Assembly: GCA_039881045.1 (NCBI GenBank)
Contig: JAYWVB010000009.1
Location: forward strand, 310,001-374,000
Length of the DNA stretch: 64,000 bases
Direction of reading: 5' to 3'
From: Chaetomium olivaceum
Taxonomy: Eukaryota > Ascomycota > Sordariomycetes > Sordariales > Chaetomiaceae
Each line of letters starts with the position of its first letter. The stretch's first letter is position 1. This document shows positions 48,335 through 59,451 of the stretch, one piece after another. Made by a program: the position numbers and the translations under genes. Under the pieces are notes generated by a model. It was not told the DNA's origin, searched no databases, and worked only from the letters and a program-made list of their open reading frames with translations.

Positions 48335-49301
48335 GGTGGCCTACTTTGAGGGTTGGTGGTGCTGCCTCTCGCCAGTTGAAGTTGGAGGCTGACCCAAGGA
48401 CAAGCAAGCAAGCAAGCAAAGCACTGGCGTTTGGAGAGGACAGTTTGGAGCTTCTGCATCATGCTCCAGGGGTTCGCCTTGGCGTGCCTTGCTTGGGGCT
48501 TGGGACCCACTCAGCCTCGTGCTTGCCGCTTGACCGCCCGGCAAAACTCCAAATAAATTGTTAGAAATGGAGGGGCCAGAGATCAACTGTGGCATGAAGG
48601 GGAGGAGAATTCTTTAAAAGTTGAGACAAGATGACACAACCTCGTGTGAATGTTTGTATTTTTTGGGGCCACAGGCATTGGTGAAGGGAGGCTACGACGA
48701 CAACCCGGTCTCGCGTCAACTATATGATCTCAACTACCATAGTTGACCTCTAGATATGCTGGCGCATACCTAGCGCATCGCGTGAACACTCAACTCCGTA
48801 TCAGGATCAAGAGGCCAAAAAAATGAACAGGTCGACATTAGGCCAAGCAAGTCTACAACTTCGAAACAAATACCATATCAAACATATCACGCAAACCTGA
48901 GATCAAACAAAACCATCATCCCGTCTTGCTTTGGGTAACTGTATCATATATCTGGCGGGGTATAAAAGACAATGGACCTAAAACCCGTCCACAACTGGGC
49001 TGAATCATCCATCACTGGGCAGGGTCGAGGCCCAAATGCCAGCACGCAGCCCCAGCAGTCATCATCGGATGTGAATCACCAACAGGAGCTTGGTCTGAGG
49101 GTGGGTGTTCAGCGCAGTGCTTTCATTCGGCAGTGGTATAGACACCACGCCGGGACCGAGAAATCATTGACCTCGTATAACACCCTAAACCCTGAAAGCA
49201 GAATCCCTGGGATGATGCAATGTGTCGAGTGCCAAATGTTTTAATAACCGCGCCGGAAGTGCCCCCTAGATACAACCATCCCATTACCCACGATAACGCC
49301 T
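48335..49301. other. STT3 promoter / RPL35 3' interval
   Basis: 967 nt. 48335-48600 is the immediate STT3 upstream region and contains a short CAAG/CAAGCAAG repeat near 48400-48420. The rest should be RPL35 3' flank, with a CCCTAAACCCT word near 49183-49193. No gene is seen. Confidence 0.5.
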
Positions 49302-50027
49302 TTATGCAGCCTAAACACACCCAGTCAGCATGGCCCACTCCGTCAAACACCGCCGGACTGCTCCTCTCGGTCGTCCGTCTCTCAGATATGTCGTACCTTG
49401 ACGGCGAACTTCCGCTGGGGGAAGTGCGTTTGGCGCTTCTTGGTCTTCTCCAGAACCCTCGAGGCGTCCTCGGGGGACAGGCGGCGGCGGATGGCGCGGG
49501 TCTGCTTGGCCCGGAGGTCAAGGGGCAGGTACTTCTTGTCCTTGTAGAAGAGGCGGAGCTGAGCACGTTGCTTCGCGTTGATGACGGTGAGGACGCGGGC
49601 GATCGACTTGCGGATATCGTGGCTATTCGGGAGAGAAAAACGCAATGTCAGCCAAAAGCTGCCAGTTTCCCCCCGACTTCTGAACCTTCGCAGGTCGGCC
49701 ATGGGCGCGTTCGGGTTCGGATCGACGTACATCTTGGTGAGCTTGCTGCCCGAGGAAACGATCTTCTGGATGCGAAGCTGGCCCAGCTCCGTCTTGAGCT
49801 CACCCAACTGCTTGGTGAGCTCGTCCTTGTTCTTGGACCACAATTGGCCCGCCTTGACCTTGGAAGTAGACTTTTGACATGATGGTCAGCAGTTGCCCGG
49901 CAAAAGTTCGCGAATTTCAAGGTCGGTCGGTTCGATGATGCGACTAGGGTCAAAGGTTCGAGTGCGGGTGTTGAAAAGAACGAGATCGTCGCAGACGCTA
50001 GAGATATGGACACGGAATGCTTACCAT
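49302..50027 (-). CDS. RPL35: 60S ribosomal protein L35 (uL29)
   Basis: uL29 sits at the polypeptide exit tunnel. Four exons on the minus strand: 50027-50025 (the ATG alone), 49870-49731, 49622-49397 and 49310-49302 (GCT GCA TAA). Introns are 50024-49871 (154 nt), 49730-49623 (108 nt) and 49396-49311 (86 nt). The product is 125 residues and starts [20 protein letters not shown]. It continues with [20 protein letters not shown] and [18 protein letters not shown], then [14 protein letters not shown] and QRKFAVKAA. A start exon of just the initiation codon is a known arrangement in fungal ribosomal-protein genes. Intron 2 is a multiple of three with no in-frame stop, so the unspliced frame stays open. 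It is divergent from RPL6 across 368 nt. Confidence 0.94.
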
Positions 50028-50395
50028 TGTGAAAGATGTCGGTGTCGAGTCAAATGGGCGATGGGCGACGGTTCCTTTGACAGCGACGGGGCTTCGGGTC
50101 GTTGGAAGGGAATAGCCTCTCCTGCGGGCGCACGTCTAACAAAATCTGAGAGGTGTGGATGCGCAAAATGCCAGCCAGGGCGGAAAACCCTACCGCAAAA
50201 TGTGGCCCGTGCGTCGCCTTGTGGCTCAAGCGAGCATGTTGCCGCAATCCCGAAAGCGGTTAGCTTGGGGTTTGGCCTTTTCGAACTTGCGCACAACCGG
50301 TGGCTCACTCATTTCAAAATCTTGAGCAGCAGCAAGTCAAGTTGACGACCGACCAACGAATTTTACTAATCCACCAAACAGCCAAAGCGCTCAAG
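50028..50395. promoter_or_regulatory. Shared divergent promoter RPL35/RPL6
   Basis: 368 nt between the start codons of two 60S ribosomal-protein genes, so both promoters must lie here. An AAAACCCTACC word near 50183-50193 contains the AACCCT half-site seen in many fungal ribosomal-protein promoters (Tbf1-like); assignment is by resemblance only. Confidence 0.6.
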
Positions 50396-51339
50396 ATGTC
50401 GGCTCCTACGACAAAGACCTTTGGCAAGTCGACTCGGTCGGTCCCTCACCCGACCGAGAGGGCTCAGAAATGGTATCCTGCTGAGGACGAGGACAAGCCG
50501 CGCAAGGTACGTGGATGCATGCATTTTCCGAGCTGAGATTTGGTGTTGCGAGCGTCCTGGGATGGCAAATTGGGCGGAGTTCGACTCTCAATTCGATTCG
50601 GGGCTGGCTGGGGCGTGCAGCGCAGACCGAGGCGATCCGGAACCGAAGCGGGAACAAGAGGCGGGAGGGCGGATTGGGGATTCGGCCTAGCAAGAGGACG
50701 GCAGGACTGAGGGCGAGGATGGGGTGGCCAGGCTGCCCGTCGTGGAGTACAAGATTGATGCTAACTTTCGTTCGTTATCAGGTCCGCAAGGCCATCCGCG
50801 CCTGGGCTCCTCGCAGCTCGCTCCAGCCCGGCACCGTCCTGATTCTGCTCGCCGCCGCCGCTTCCGCGGCAAGCGTGTCGTCCTCCTCAAGAACCTCGAC
50901 CAGGGTGTCCTGCTCGTTACCGGCCCCTTCAAGATTAACGGCGTCCCCCTCCGCCGCGTCAACTCGAGATACGTCATCGCCACATCCCTGAAGGTCGACC
51001 TTGCCGGTATCGACGAGGCCAAGATCGAGGAGATCTCGAAGCCGAAGTACTTCACCGCGGAGAAGACCAAGGAGAAGGCCGGCGAGGAGGCCTTCTTCAA
51101 GCAGGAGAGAAGCCCCAGGTACGAGCGGAATTTCCGGTCTTGTGAGACTGCGGGTGTGTGAGGGGCAGGACTGACCAGATACACAGAAGAAGGAGGTCTC
51201 TAGCAGCCGGGCGGCTGACCAGAAGGCTGTCGACAAGGCGCTGCTCGCCAACATCAAGAAGGTCGACATGCTCGCCAGCTACCTCGCCACCTCTTTCAGC
51301 CTCCGCAAGGGTGACAAGCCCCACGAGATGAAGTGGTAG
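50396..51339 (+). CDS. RPL6: 60S ribosomal protein L6 (eL6), two single-base deletions
   Basis: eL6 is a component of the large ribosomal subunit. Exons: 50396-50506, 50782-51118 and 51187-51339; introns are 50507-50781 and 51119-51186. It begins [20 protein letters not shown] and reads [20 protein letters not shown]. The frame then slips in CTCGCCGCCGCCGCTTCC (about 50850-50867), where one G seems to be missing. It resumes as [20 protein letters not shown] and [21 protein letters not shown] second G appears lost near 51104 (AAGCAGGAGAG), needed for the exon 2-3 junction to stay in phase. Exon 3 ends [12 protein letters not shown]. Restored length is about 200 residues, as expected. Because this gene is normally single-copy and essential, both deletions are most simply consensus errors. 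Confidence 0.93.
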
Positions 51340-52258
51340 AGAGAGGGTGCAGGGCGTGGGCGTGAATGGTTGATGGCGCGGTTTACGGTTATGGCTTGGC
51401 CAATTGCATTTGGACGTTTGACGGTTCTCGGTCCATTACGGCGTCTGTAATGAGGGTTTACAGTCATCAAAATCCCAAAATCACCGGGCTTTGCACAGGA
51501 TCGAAGCCATGAACAACAATCGGGTTTTAGAGCGAAATGGGATGCCGCTGGTGATTTGTACATGGGGTAACGTGAAAATGCGCTGGATGGCAGGGCAGAT
51601 ACAGCCAGACAAGTCTGGGCAACCCCGATCCCGGTGCGGATAGACCGCTGGGATATCAGGAGAGCAAACAAGGAGCACATCAAACTCAATATCACAAAAT
51701 CCCACGCCGAAATCTTGACCATTTCCCGGAGTACAAGTAGCACTGGTAAACGGTAAACGGTAAACGGGTACATGTACCTTGCGGGCGAGAGTGAGTTCTT
51801 ACACAGGAGTGGTATGTGGCTAAACCGTCCGAAACATGCCAGCGGCCAGCGATCTGACATCACTGATGCAGCGCACCGCCACAGGGTCCGCATGTTGATC
51901 AGCTGTCAAAGAAGAACGCAGGCCGAGAAGGGATCCGCTGCAGCGCGCCGTTTCATCACTATTATAGCTTTCTATTTTCAGCCGTATCAAGTGCATACAA
52001 CATTTGAACCGCAATTTGTGTTTCGGGGTTTCGGTGGCCGACATCCTGACTTCTTAGTCACCCCTAACCCTGGATACAGCGACTGCAGCTGGCGTGGCCC
52101 TTTTCAGAACAGCCAAGGGTTGGTCCGCGGGCTGACTTCTCAAAGAAAAAGAAGAACCGGTGGGCCGGACTCGCTACGCTACCCATAACTTCAAGCTTCG
52201 GCGATCGGATGCTGCCGGATCCCGCTCCGTCCCCCTGTTCCTCGTTATTGCAGGCAAC
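51340..52258. other. Interval RPL6/GOS1
   Basis: 919 nt between two plus-strand genes: the RPL6 3' flank, then the GOS1 promoter. It contains a GGTAAAC triplication near 51745-51769. No gene is seen. Confidence 0.5.
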
Positions 52259-53093
52259 ATGGCGACAACGGCAGGCCAGGGCTGGGCCCAGCTGAGGCAA
52301 CAAGCCCGATCGTTAGAATCACAGGTAAGGAGCTCGGCGGGGAGAAGGAAGGGAGTTGGACAAAACAGGCGCCGACTGACCACTTGTCGCAGACCGAGGC
52401 ATCGCTTCACACATACTCGCAGTTCTCAACCCAGACCGCCATCCCTCCGAAACCGACAGAAGAAGAGAAGAATGCTGAGGCCAAGGTCCAAGAGCTACTC
52501 GACAAGGCAAGCCCACCTACACTAGGAAGAGTTGACATGTGATCCCCAACAAACAAACCCAAACTAACTTTGTCTGTCTGTCCCTCCAGCGCGAAACCGT
52601 CATCGGCCAGCTGGGCCGCCTTCTCGACTCGGAAGCGACCCTGACCTCCTCGGCGCTCAAACAAAACAACCTCGCGCTGCTGCGCGACAAGCTCTCGGAC
52701 CACCGGCGCGACCTCTCCCGGCTGCGCGCCACGCTGCAAGAGGCGCGCGACCGGGCCAACCTGCTCGGCAGCGTGCGCGACGACATCTCGGCGTACCGCG
52801 CGGCCAACCCGGCAGACGCCGAGGCCGAGTACATGCTGGGCGAGCGGGCGCGGCTGGACCGCAGCCACGACGTGGCCGACAGCGTGCTGAGCCAGGCGTA
52901 CGCGGTGCAGGACAGCTTTGCGCTGCAGCGCGAGACGCTGGCGAGTATCAATCGGAGGATTACGATGGCCGCGAGCCAGGTGCCGGGGATTAATGCGCTG
53001 ATTGGGCGGATCTCGGCGAAGAAGAGGAGGGATGGGATTATTATGGGGGGGTTTATTGCTGTGTGCTTTTTGATGCTTTGGTTTTTTATGTGA
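52259..53093 (+). CDS. GOS1: Golgi v-SNARE Gos1 (GOS28)
   Basis: Gos1 is a Qb-SNARE for intra-Golgi and endosome-to-Golgi fusion. Exons: 52259-52324, 52393-52506 and 52590-53093, giving 227 residues (yeast Gos1 is 223). It starts MATTAGQGWAQLRQQARSLE. The N-terminal helices include LDKRETVIGQLGRLLDSEA. The SNARE motif runs through VADSVLSQAYAVQDSFALQR to NALIGRISAKKRRD, followed by a single C-terminal transmembrane anchor (GIIMGGFIAVCFLMLWFFM) reaching the stop, the tail-anchored topology of the family. The second intron (52507-52589) appears to begin with GC: AAG then GCAAGC, ending CCTCCAG; no GT nearby keeps the phase. It converges with ATP10. Confidence 0.93.
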
Positions 53094-53415
53094 GATGTCT
53101 TCATGGGGGGAGGGGTGGATAATTTAGGCGAGGAGGCTTTGGGGAGGCTGCTGCATGGCGGAAAGAAACCTGTATAATTTCTTGGTGCGCGCATGGTTTG
53201 GACGAGGCGTAAGGGAGTATGGAGTTCTTGTTTTGGAAGACTGCTCAGCCAACGTTTTGAAAGCCGGCAAATACAGGAGGCACCGACTGCCTCCATATTC
53301 TAGAGCAGTCCCTGATATGGTAAACTGTACATCTATAAGAGTGGTGGTGTTCTATACAACAAAAAGGGGGGTATCACACAACTCCTACAACCCATCTAAC
53401 CTACCGGCGCTATCT
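53094..53415. other. Convergent interval GOS1/ATP10
   Basis: 322 nt between converging stop codons; only 3' UTR sequence is expected. Confidence 0.6.
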
Positions 53416-54563
53416 TCACTTCGCCTCCGGCTTCTTAGCAGCAACAATCTTCCTCACGAAGTGCTCCCCAACTCCCTCTTTCTCCATCTCACTCAATATC
53501 CTCTGCAACCCCTTCACCAACCCCTCCCTCTCCCCAGGGTTCGCCGACCCGCTCGCCGCCCAGCGTATCCTACACTGGTGGTCCACCAGATAGGTATACC
53601 CGACCTTGCTGTTCAACACCCCAATCGACTCCCTGATCTCATCCGTAATCCCCTTCTTCACCATAAAATACCTCCCCCAATTCTCCCTCCCCACCGCCTC
53701 AACGACCCCGCAAACAACCGCACCAACCACCCCTTCAGCAAATCCTCCTCCACATTCACCTGCACCAACTGCGCCCTGCCGCCCGCCCCCGCCGCCCCAG
53801 CCAAAACCTCATGCAGCCCCGGATTCTGCTCGGGCGCCGTGAACGACTTGGCCTGGTCCTCGGCCCACATGCCGCTGAAGACGGAGACGAGGCGCGGCCC
53901 TCGAGCAGCGGGGTGGTGTCGGCGGCGGGGTCCCCCGCGAGCGTGCGCCCGTGCAGGTTGGGGAAGTACAGCGAGAGGTCGGCGCGGAAGGGCCGCGGCG
54001 GCGAGAGGAAGGTCTTGCCTTGGTGGAACTGCAGGTTGCGCCAGTCGCGGAAGTAGGGGCGGGAGATTTTGTTTTTGCTAGAGAGAAGGGGGGGGATGGA
54101 GTTAGGATGGGGCGGTTTGGCTTGTTGGGGGTGTGGAAATGGGGTAGCGGGGGAGGATGTGGTGAATATCTTACAGCTCTTCTCGACGTTTCAGGTGCTT
54201 GTCGTAGTTGGTAAAGTCGGCGTGGCGTTGTTTGAGGGAGCGGTTGTCGACGCCCGTGTTCTCGCCCTCCCTCGGGGGGTAGTTCATGCCAATTGGCCTC
54301 GCTAGTGGTGTCGGCGTGAAGTCCTTGAGCTTCTTGCCGTACGCCCGGGGCGCGTGAGCGAGGGGGCTCTCCGCGGCGGCGGCATCGCGGCTGACCGGAG
54401 GTGTGCTGGGTGAAGCTTGGGAGGGGTTGGGTTTGCCCGGCCCGGAGGTCGGAGTTGGTGGTTTGTCGGCTAGCCGGCGATAGGAGACGCTAAAAGACCT
54501 CCATTGGCAAAGGAGACAGGCTGCTGTCCGGGAACCAGTCCGGATACCGGTCCGCGTGATCAT
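53416..54563 (-). CDS. ATP10: Mitochondrial ATP synthase assembly factor Atp10, two frame breaks
   Basis: Atp10 chaperones subunit 6 during Fo assembly at the inner membrane. The start at 54563 gives an Arg-rich presequence (MITRTGIRTGSRTAACLLCQ). Exon 1 ends at 54175; the intron 54174-54078 joins it in phase to LKNKISRPYFRDWRNLQFHQ, which continues as SLYFPNLHGRTLAG. One base is missing near 53900, just before the SVFSGMWAEDQ block that is conserved in the family. A second shift lies near 53695-53710, between LLKGWLVRLFAGSLRR and ENWGRYFMVKKGITDEIRES. The C-terminal block KVGYTYLVDHQCRIRWAASG and the stop at 53418-53416 are intact. The motif order and the C-terminal GRYF...CRIRW blocks are characteristic of Atp10. 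It shares a 414-nt divergent promoter with the E2 gene. Confidence 0.87.
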
Positions 54564-54977
54564 GGTGGGCAGGTGTCGCGGCTGCAAGACGGATGTCGGG
54601 TCGAATTGGGACGAGCGCCATCCCCCGAGCCCCAAGAAATTTCCCATGCGGCTTGTTCTGGGGCCCCACTTTCATCCGCTGGAGATTGGAGATCTCGCCG
54701 AGCCCGCCAGGTCCATCCTCCCCCGCCTTCGGGTCCGGGGATTGCTAGGCTCGGTTATCCGCGGGGCTGGTTCTCCCCCTGGACAGCTCGGCTTTCAACG
54801 TCATTCACCAGGGCCATAAGCCGTAACAAGCCATGGCGCCATGCCCTGAACCGAACCGCACGGTGTGTTCTCTTCCTTGGGATGTGCGCGCGGGGGATCA
54901 ATTGAACTCTAAGAGATGTGACTGCTCACAAACACGACTTTGGTGATATCTACCGTACAAATCTGTACTTGTTCGAT
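54564..54977. promoter_or_regulatory. Divergent promoter ATP10/BCKDH-E2
   Basis: 414 nt between start codons of two genes for mitochondrial proteins, consistent with a shared bidirectional promoter. No specific factor site is claimed. Confidence 0.5.
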
Positions 54978-56653
54978 ATGTTCTGGAGCCATAGTTCCCG
55001 AGCGGTTCGCCAGCAATGGCGCCTGTATAGAGGAGTAACTCGACGTGCGATCAGTGCCCGGCCATCCCTCTATCCGGCGACTCCGATTTCTCGGCACTCT
55101 CCTCTTCCACCATCAATAGCCCGGGCATTCCATGCGTCAAGGCCACTCCTCGCGATCAAGCCAGTATTACTCGCTGACATTGGAGAAGGTGTGTTTCTGC
55201 TTCCCGCTTGCTCCCCGCTTGCTTTCCACACATAGCATAACGGCCTTCAGCTAACCGCTACTACCCTAGGTATTGTCGAATGCGAAATCATCCAATGGTT
55301 CGTCGAACCAGGGGCGCGCGTCGAGGAGTTCTCGCCCTTGTGCGAGGTCCAGAGCGACAAGGCTTCGGTCGAGATCACAAGCCGTTTTGCGGGCGTTGTC
55401 AAGAAGCTACACTACGATGCTGGTGAGATGGCCAAGGTCGGCAAGCCGTTTGTAGACATTGATATCGAAGGGGATGTCAAGGGAGAAGACCTTGGGGCAG
55501 CGGTGCCGTCCGAAGATCCCCGGAAAGAGGCTCAAGTGGTGAAGCCCACTCAGGCACCCGTCCGACCTGCAGCTGAGGAGACGGCAGCAGCCCAGGTGGC
55601 CGTGTTGGCCGAACAGGAGGCGGAGAGCGTACCCAAGGTCAAGGGGAAGCATGCCACTCTCGCAACGCCCGCAGTAAGGCACCTATCTAAGGAGATGAAG
55701 GTGGATATTTCAGAGATAGACGGCACAGGCAGGGACGGCCGCGTGCTCAAGGAGGACATCTACAAGTTCGTCGAGGGGAGGAACGCGGCACCTTCTCAAG
55801 CACCCTCTACTACACAACCTACCCCAACCGGGCCCGCAACCGGATCCTTCACATCACCAGACGTATCAACCGCCGGGCCGCAGCAAGAAACACCGGTGGC
55901 GCTCACGAGGACACAAGAGATGATGTTCAAGGCCATGACGCGCTCCCTCAGCATCCCGCACTTCCTCTACGCCGACGAAGTCGACTTCACCTCCCTGGTC
56001 GAGCTCCGCGGGCGCCTCAACAAAGTCCTCGCCAAGTCCGGCCTGAGCGATAGCCAGGTCGGCAAGCTCTCCTACCTCCCCTTCATCATCAAAGCCGTCT
56101 CCATGGCCCTCTACAAATACCCCACACTCAACGCGCGCGTCGACATCGATAGCACCAACACCAACGGCAACAACGGCAACAACAGCAACAACAAACCCAC
56201 CCTCGTCCTACGCAGCCAGCACAACATCGGCGTGGCCATGGACACGCCGTCCGGGCTTCTCGTGCCCGTGGTCAAAAACGTCGGGGCGCTCAACATCCTG
56301 GGCATCGCGGCGGAGCTGGCGCGGCTGCAGGCGCTCGCCGTGTCGGGCCGGCTCGCGCCGCACGACATGGCCGGCGGCACCATCACCGTCAGCAACATCG
56401 GCAGCATCGGTGGCACCTACTTGTCGCCCGTCGTCGTCGAGCGCGAGGTGGCCATCCTGGGCGTCGGGCGGATGCGCACCGTGCCGGCCTTCTCGACGGT
56501 GCCCGGGGAGGGAGGATGGTGAAGAGGCAGGTGTGCAATTTTAGCTGGAGCGCCGATCACAGGGTCGTGGATGGCGCGACGATGGCCAGGGCGGCCGAGG
56601 TCGTCAGGGCCATTGTCGAGGAGCCCGATGTCATGGTCATGCACCTGCGGTAG
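54978..56653 (+). CDS. Lipoamide acyltransferase E2 of branched-chain 2-oxoacid dehydrogenase, one frame break
   Basis: This forms the core of the mitochondrial BCKDH complex and transfers the branched acyl group from lipoamide to CoA. Exons are 54978-55188 and 55270-56653 (intron 55189-55269, in phase). The presequence is followed by the lipoyl domain (about residues 60-135), with the lipoylated Lys in VQSDKASVEITSRF. That sequence is closer to BCKDH E2 than to pyruvate dehydrogenase E2. A peripheral subunit-binding domain follows (LATPAVRHLSKEMKVDISEI, GRDGRVLKEDIYKFV). The catalytic domain begins near TRTQEMMFKAMTRSLSIPHF and has the active-site motif DHRVVDG at the very end. One base is missing near 56505-56516, between FSTVPGEG and MVKRQVCNFSWSADHR; without it the protein would lack its catalytic His. 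An Asn/Gly-rich insert (56155-56195) lies inside the catalytic domain. Confidence 0.9.
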
Positions 56654-56793
56654 GTGGGTGGTTTTCTGCGTGGCTCGGGAGATGGGTGATGGGCGGCGGC
56701 AGCTATGGCTATGGCTATCTCTTCCCTCTTCCGCCGGTTGGGCATCAAGTTCTCCGTCGGTGAAAGAGGGTTTGGGTTTGTTGGTGAGGTTGT

Positions 56794-56837
<44 letters not shown>

Positions 56838-59451
56838 CAGAACGTTGTGCAGCAGGATCGGGTGAGGTGCTTTAGCGACTGCGCGCCTGTGGTATTCACC
56901 CGGCCGCCTTACCCGTTTTCTTGCCCGCTCGCTCGCTCGCTTAACCCGGTTATACGCAAAGCGGGAGGTGGCAGCAATGCCGGTGCGCGGTGCGGTGCGG
57001 TGTTTATTTACCTAGAGTAAGCAGGCCAACTTTTTTTCTTGTCGATAGACCGCCTACCTGGCCAAGTTTAATTTTATTGCTCGTTGGTGTCTGGTTCCCG
57101 AAATCCCGCAAGTACAGTACATGGCCTGTGGCCCGCCGGGAGGCAGCCATGCCATGCATGTCGTTGCATCCGTCGGTCTGTCCGGAGCATGGTGTTTTGT
57201 TCCCCCACGAGAGATGGTAGCACCACATACTGTGTACACCACATGCTGTCTTTTTTTTCTTCTTTTTTTTTCCCGCACCAACCTCGGTGCGATGTTCTTG
57301 CATTTTCCATGCAGCCTGGGCAAGCAAGCAGGGCCAGCACCTGCGGCCTGTCGTGGTCCACCGTCATCATCCCAACGTTCGGGCGTCAGAAGGCCGTGGC
57401 CGTGGCCGCGTGGTATGTCGGTCTCTGATTCTGGCCAACGATGTTTCGGGCCGGAAGGGAAGGAAAAGGGTTACTTCTGGGGCCGCACACCCGCAAGATC
57501 GCAGAAACTAGCGTAGACTCGCCTGGGGGCCAGATCAACGCCACGCCATCCCCACCCCCTCCCCCTTCTCATAATCTCACTTCTCAATCAGCTTGTTCTG
57601 TTAAGTGCCATGCAAGAAACACAACCACACCCCCATAGATGGACCCATTACACTGTGGACCGCCCACCAGGCAGGGTAATACCGATTTAATCAACGGCAC
57701 ACCGTCTGCTGTGTGTCTGCTGTGTTTGTGTGGGTTGCTGCTGCTGCTGCTGTGTTGCCGCCGGAACCTCCCCCATATTACGCATCCCCATCACGGTTAC
57801 CCCCCCAACTTCTCGCCTCCCTCAACTCGCCAAGCCCAACAACTCAAAGCCCGTTGGCTCAACCACAACCCCCCAAGACATCGGGGCTCCCGGGTCCGTG
57901 GGAGCAAGGTGCATCTGCCGTGTAGCAGTTTGTTGGCGCCAAGCTGAACTTTGTCTTATTTTGTCGTCTCGGTCTGTAGGCAGAGACGGTTGGTTGGTAC
58001 AACTGGTGTGTTCGTGGGACTTCAACCAACTCCCGGGTGGCTGTGCCGTGCGGGAATGTTGGAGAATGATGGGGAAGAAGGGGGAACGGCGGGGAGGAGG
58101 AAAGGGGGGGGGTGTGTGGCGCCTGTGACTACGCCCCCCTTAGAAACTTGAACGGGCGAGTTGCTGGTTAGGTTGCTCTCCCTCCTCTTCCCCGTAATAC
58201 GTACGGGATGGGGAGCAAAAAAAAAAAAACCGAACGTGCCCAAATTGCGAGGCAGGCTAAAATCCTGCATGTATGTATTGTATGTATTCGGCCTATCATC
58301 CTTCTATCCATCCATCCAGTCAAAGATGCCACAGCTTCACCGAGATTCGGCAGTCGGTTTCCCTGTGGGATGGGGGCTCGTTTGTCTCCGGGTGCTGCCT
58401 TGCCATGCGAGTGTCGCATTGCACTCTGTCTATGTCTCACACTTGTTGCTCGGAAACTCAACCCGAGGTTGGGTCGGTGTGTTGGTTAATCTGTTTTCTT
58501 GGAAGGGTAGGAATTGAAAAATAGGGGCCGATTGCCAAGAAAAAACAAGTTCGTTGAAAGCATTTGATATTCACCTGGCAACGGCGAGTTGTTTGAGTCT
58601 CTTGATTCCTTCCGCCTTGGGACATTCGAGGGTTGAAACAAAGAATGTACATTGTGATAAGGATTGTGGAACGATGAGAGTCTGGTGACTCACTAAGGAT
58701 GCTGCAGTGTTGGGCGAAAAAGTGATAGATCAGCTCACGCGCCTCAGGAGATTGGGTATGCTTGGTTGCTGCGGCTCGTCCCGCATCTCCTTCGGTCAGA
58801 GCTTACCACAACGTCGGGAGGCGAACAAACAACTGCCGTGTCATGGAAGAACTCACAAGGCATAGCTGCAACTCGCCACCAGGACGTAGTAAACGAGAAG
58901 CAGGGCCAAGGAGAATAGATAGGGTCATTGTTGGTGATCGGCAGGATCTAGACCAAGGTGAAGACACATCTGGAGCAGGTCGGAAAGGAGAAGGGAATGA
59001 GAATCCTTCGCATTGCAACTTCGCTCACTTTCGAGCGACAAATCATCGTTCCCGGCCATTATACCTATGTAGATCCTTTTGAAAACGCCTGTAACCGAAA
59101 AGCGCGGCTCTGCAGCCTGCTCCAGCCATGCAAGTGAAGCTCGTCCGACGTGACGAGCCCGGTCTTGTCCCCCCCTCCCCTTTCCCCATCCCACTACCGT
59201 GTAAGGCTGTCCCACTTCCACGCCTGTGTTGTACGCCAAAGGAAAACAAAAAGCACCGAAGGATCAAATATCGCGGTGAAATCAACGCGGTAAAACCAAG
59301 GCGGAACTAAGGCCAACTCCTTTATCCCGATGCAAATAGTATGGTTGCTGACACTGCCCCCGTTTCCCTTAGGGACAGCCTAATATCACTGCCGCGCAGT
59401 CATGCATGTCCATGTTTTCTTTCGCCGTAGAGCTTCCAGTTCGAACCGGTT
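56654..59451. other. 2.8-kb convergent gene-poor interval
   Basis: This lies between the E2 gene and gluconokinase, which converge. No protein is recognisable. It holds a CAG/CAA tract (56793-56840), T-rich runs near 57250-57272, a CTG run near 57735-57755, an A12 run near 58217-58228, and G-rich patches near 58075-58110. This is unusually long for two 3' UTRs. Confidence 0.5.
56793..56840. repeat. (CAG)n(CAA)n microsatellite
   Basis: About 12 GCA/CAG units pass into CAA units, 140-190 nt downstream of the E2 stop codon, in the presumed 3' UTR or flank. Confidence 0.95.

Noticed and set aside
49382..49843. A single 153-codon RPL35 frame including the block [16 protein letters not shown]
   Set aside because: That block is absent from uL29 and is bounded by GTACGT and AATAG; splicing it out restores the conserved KLTKIHDIRK sequence.
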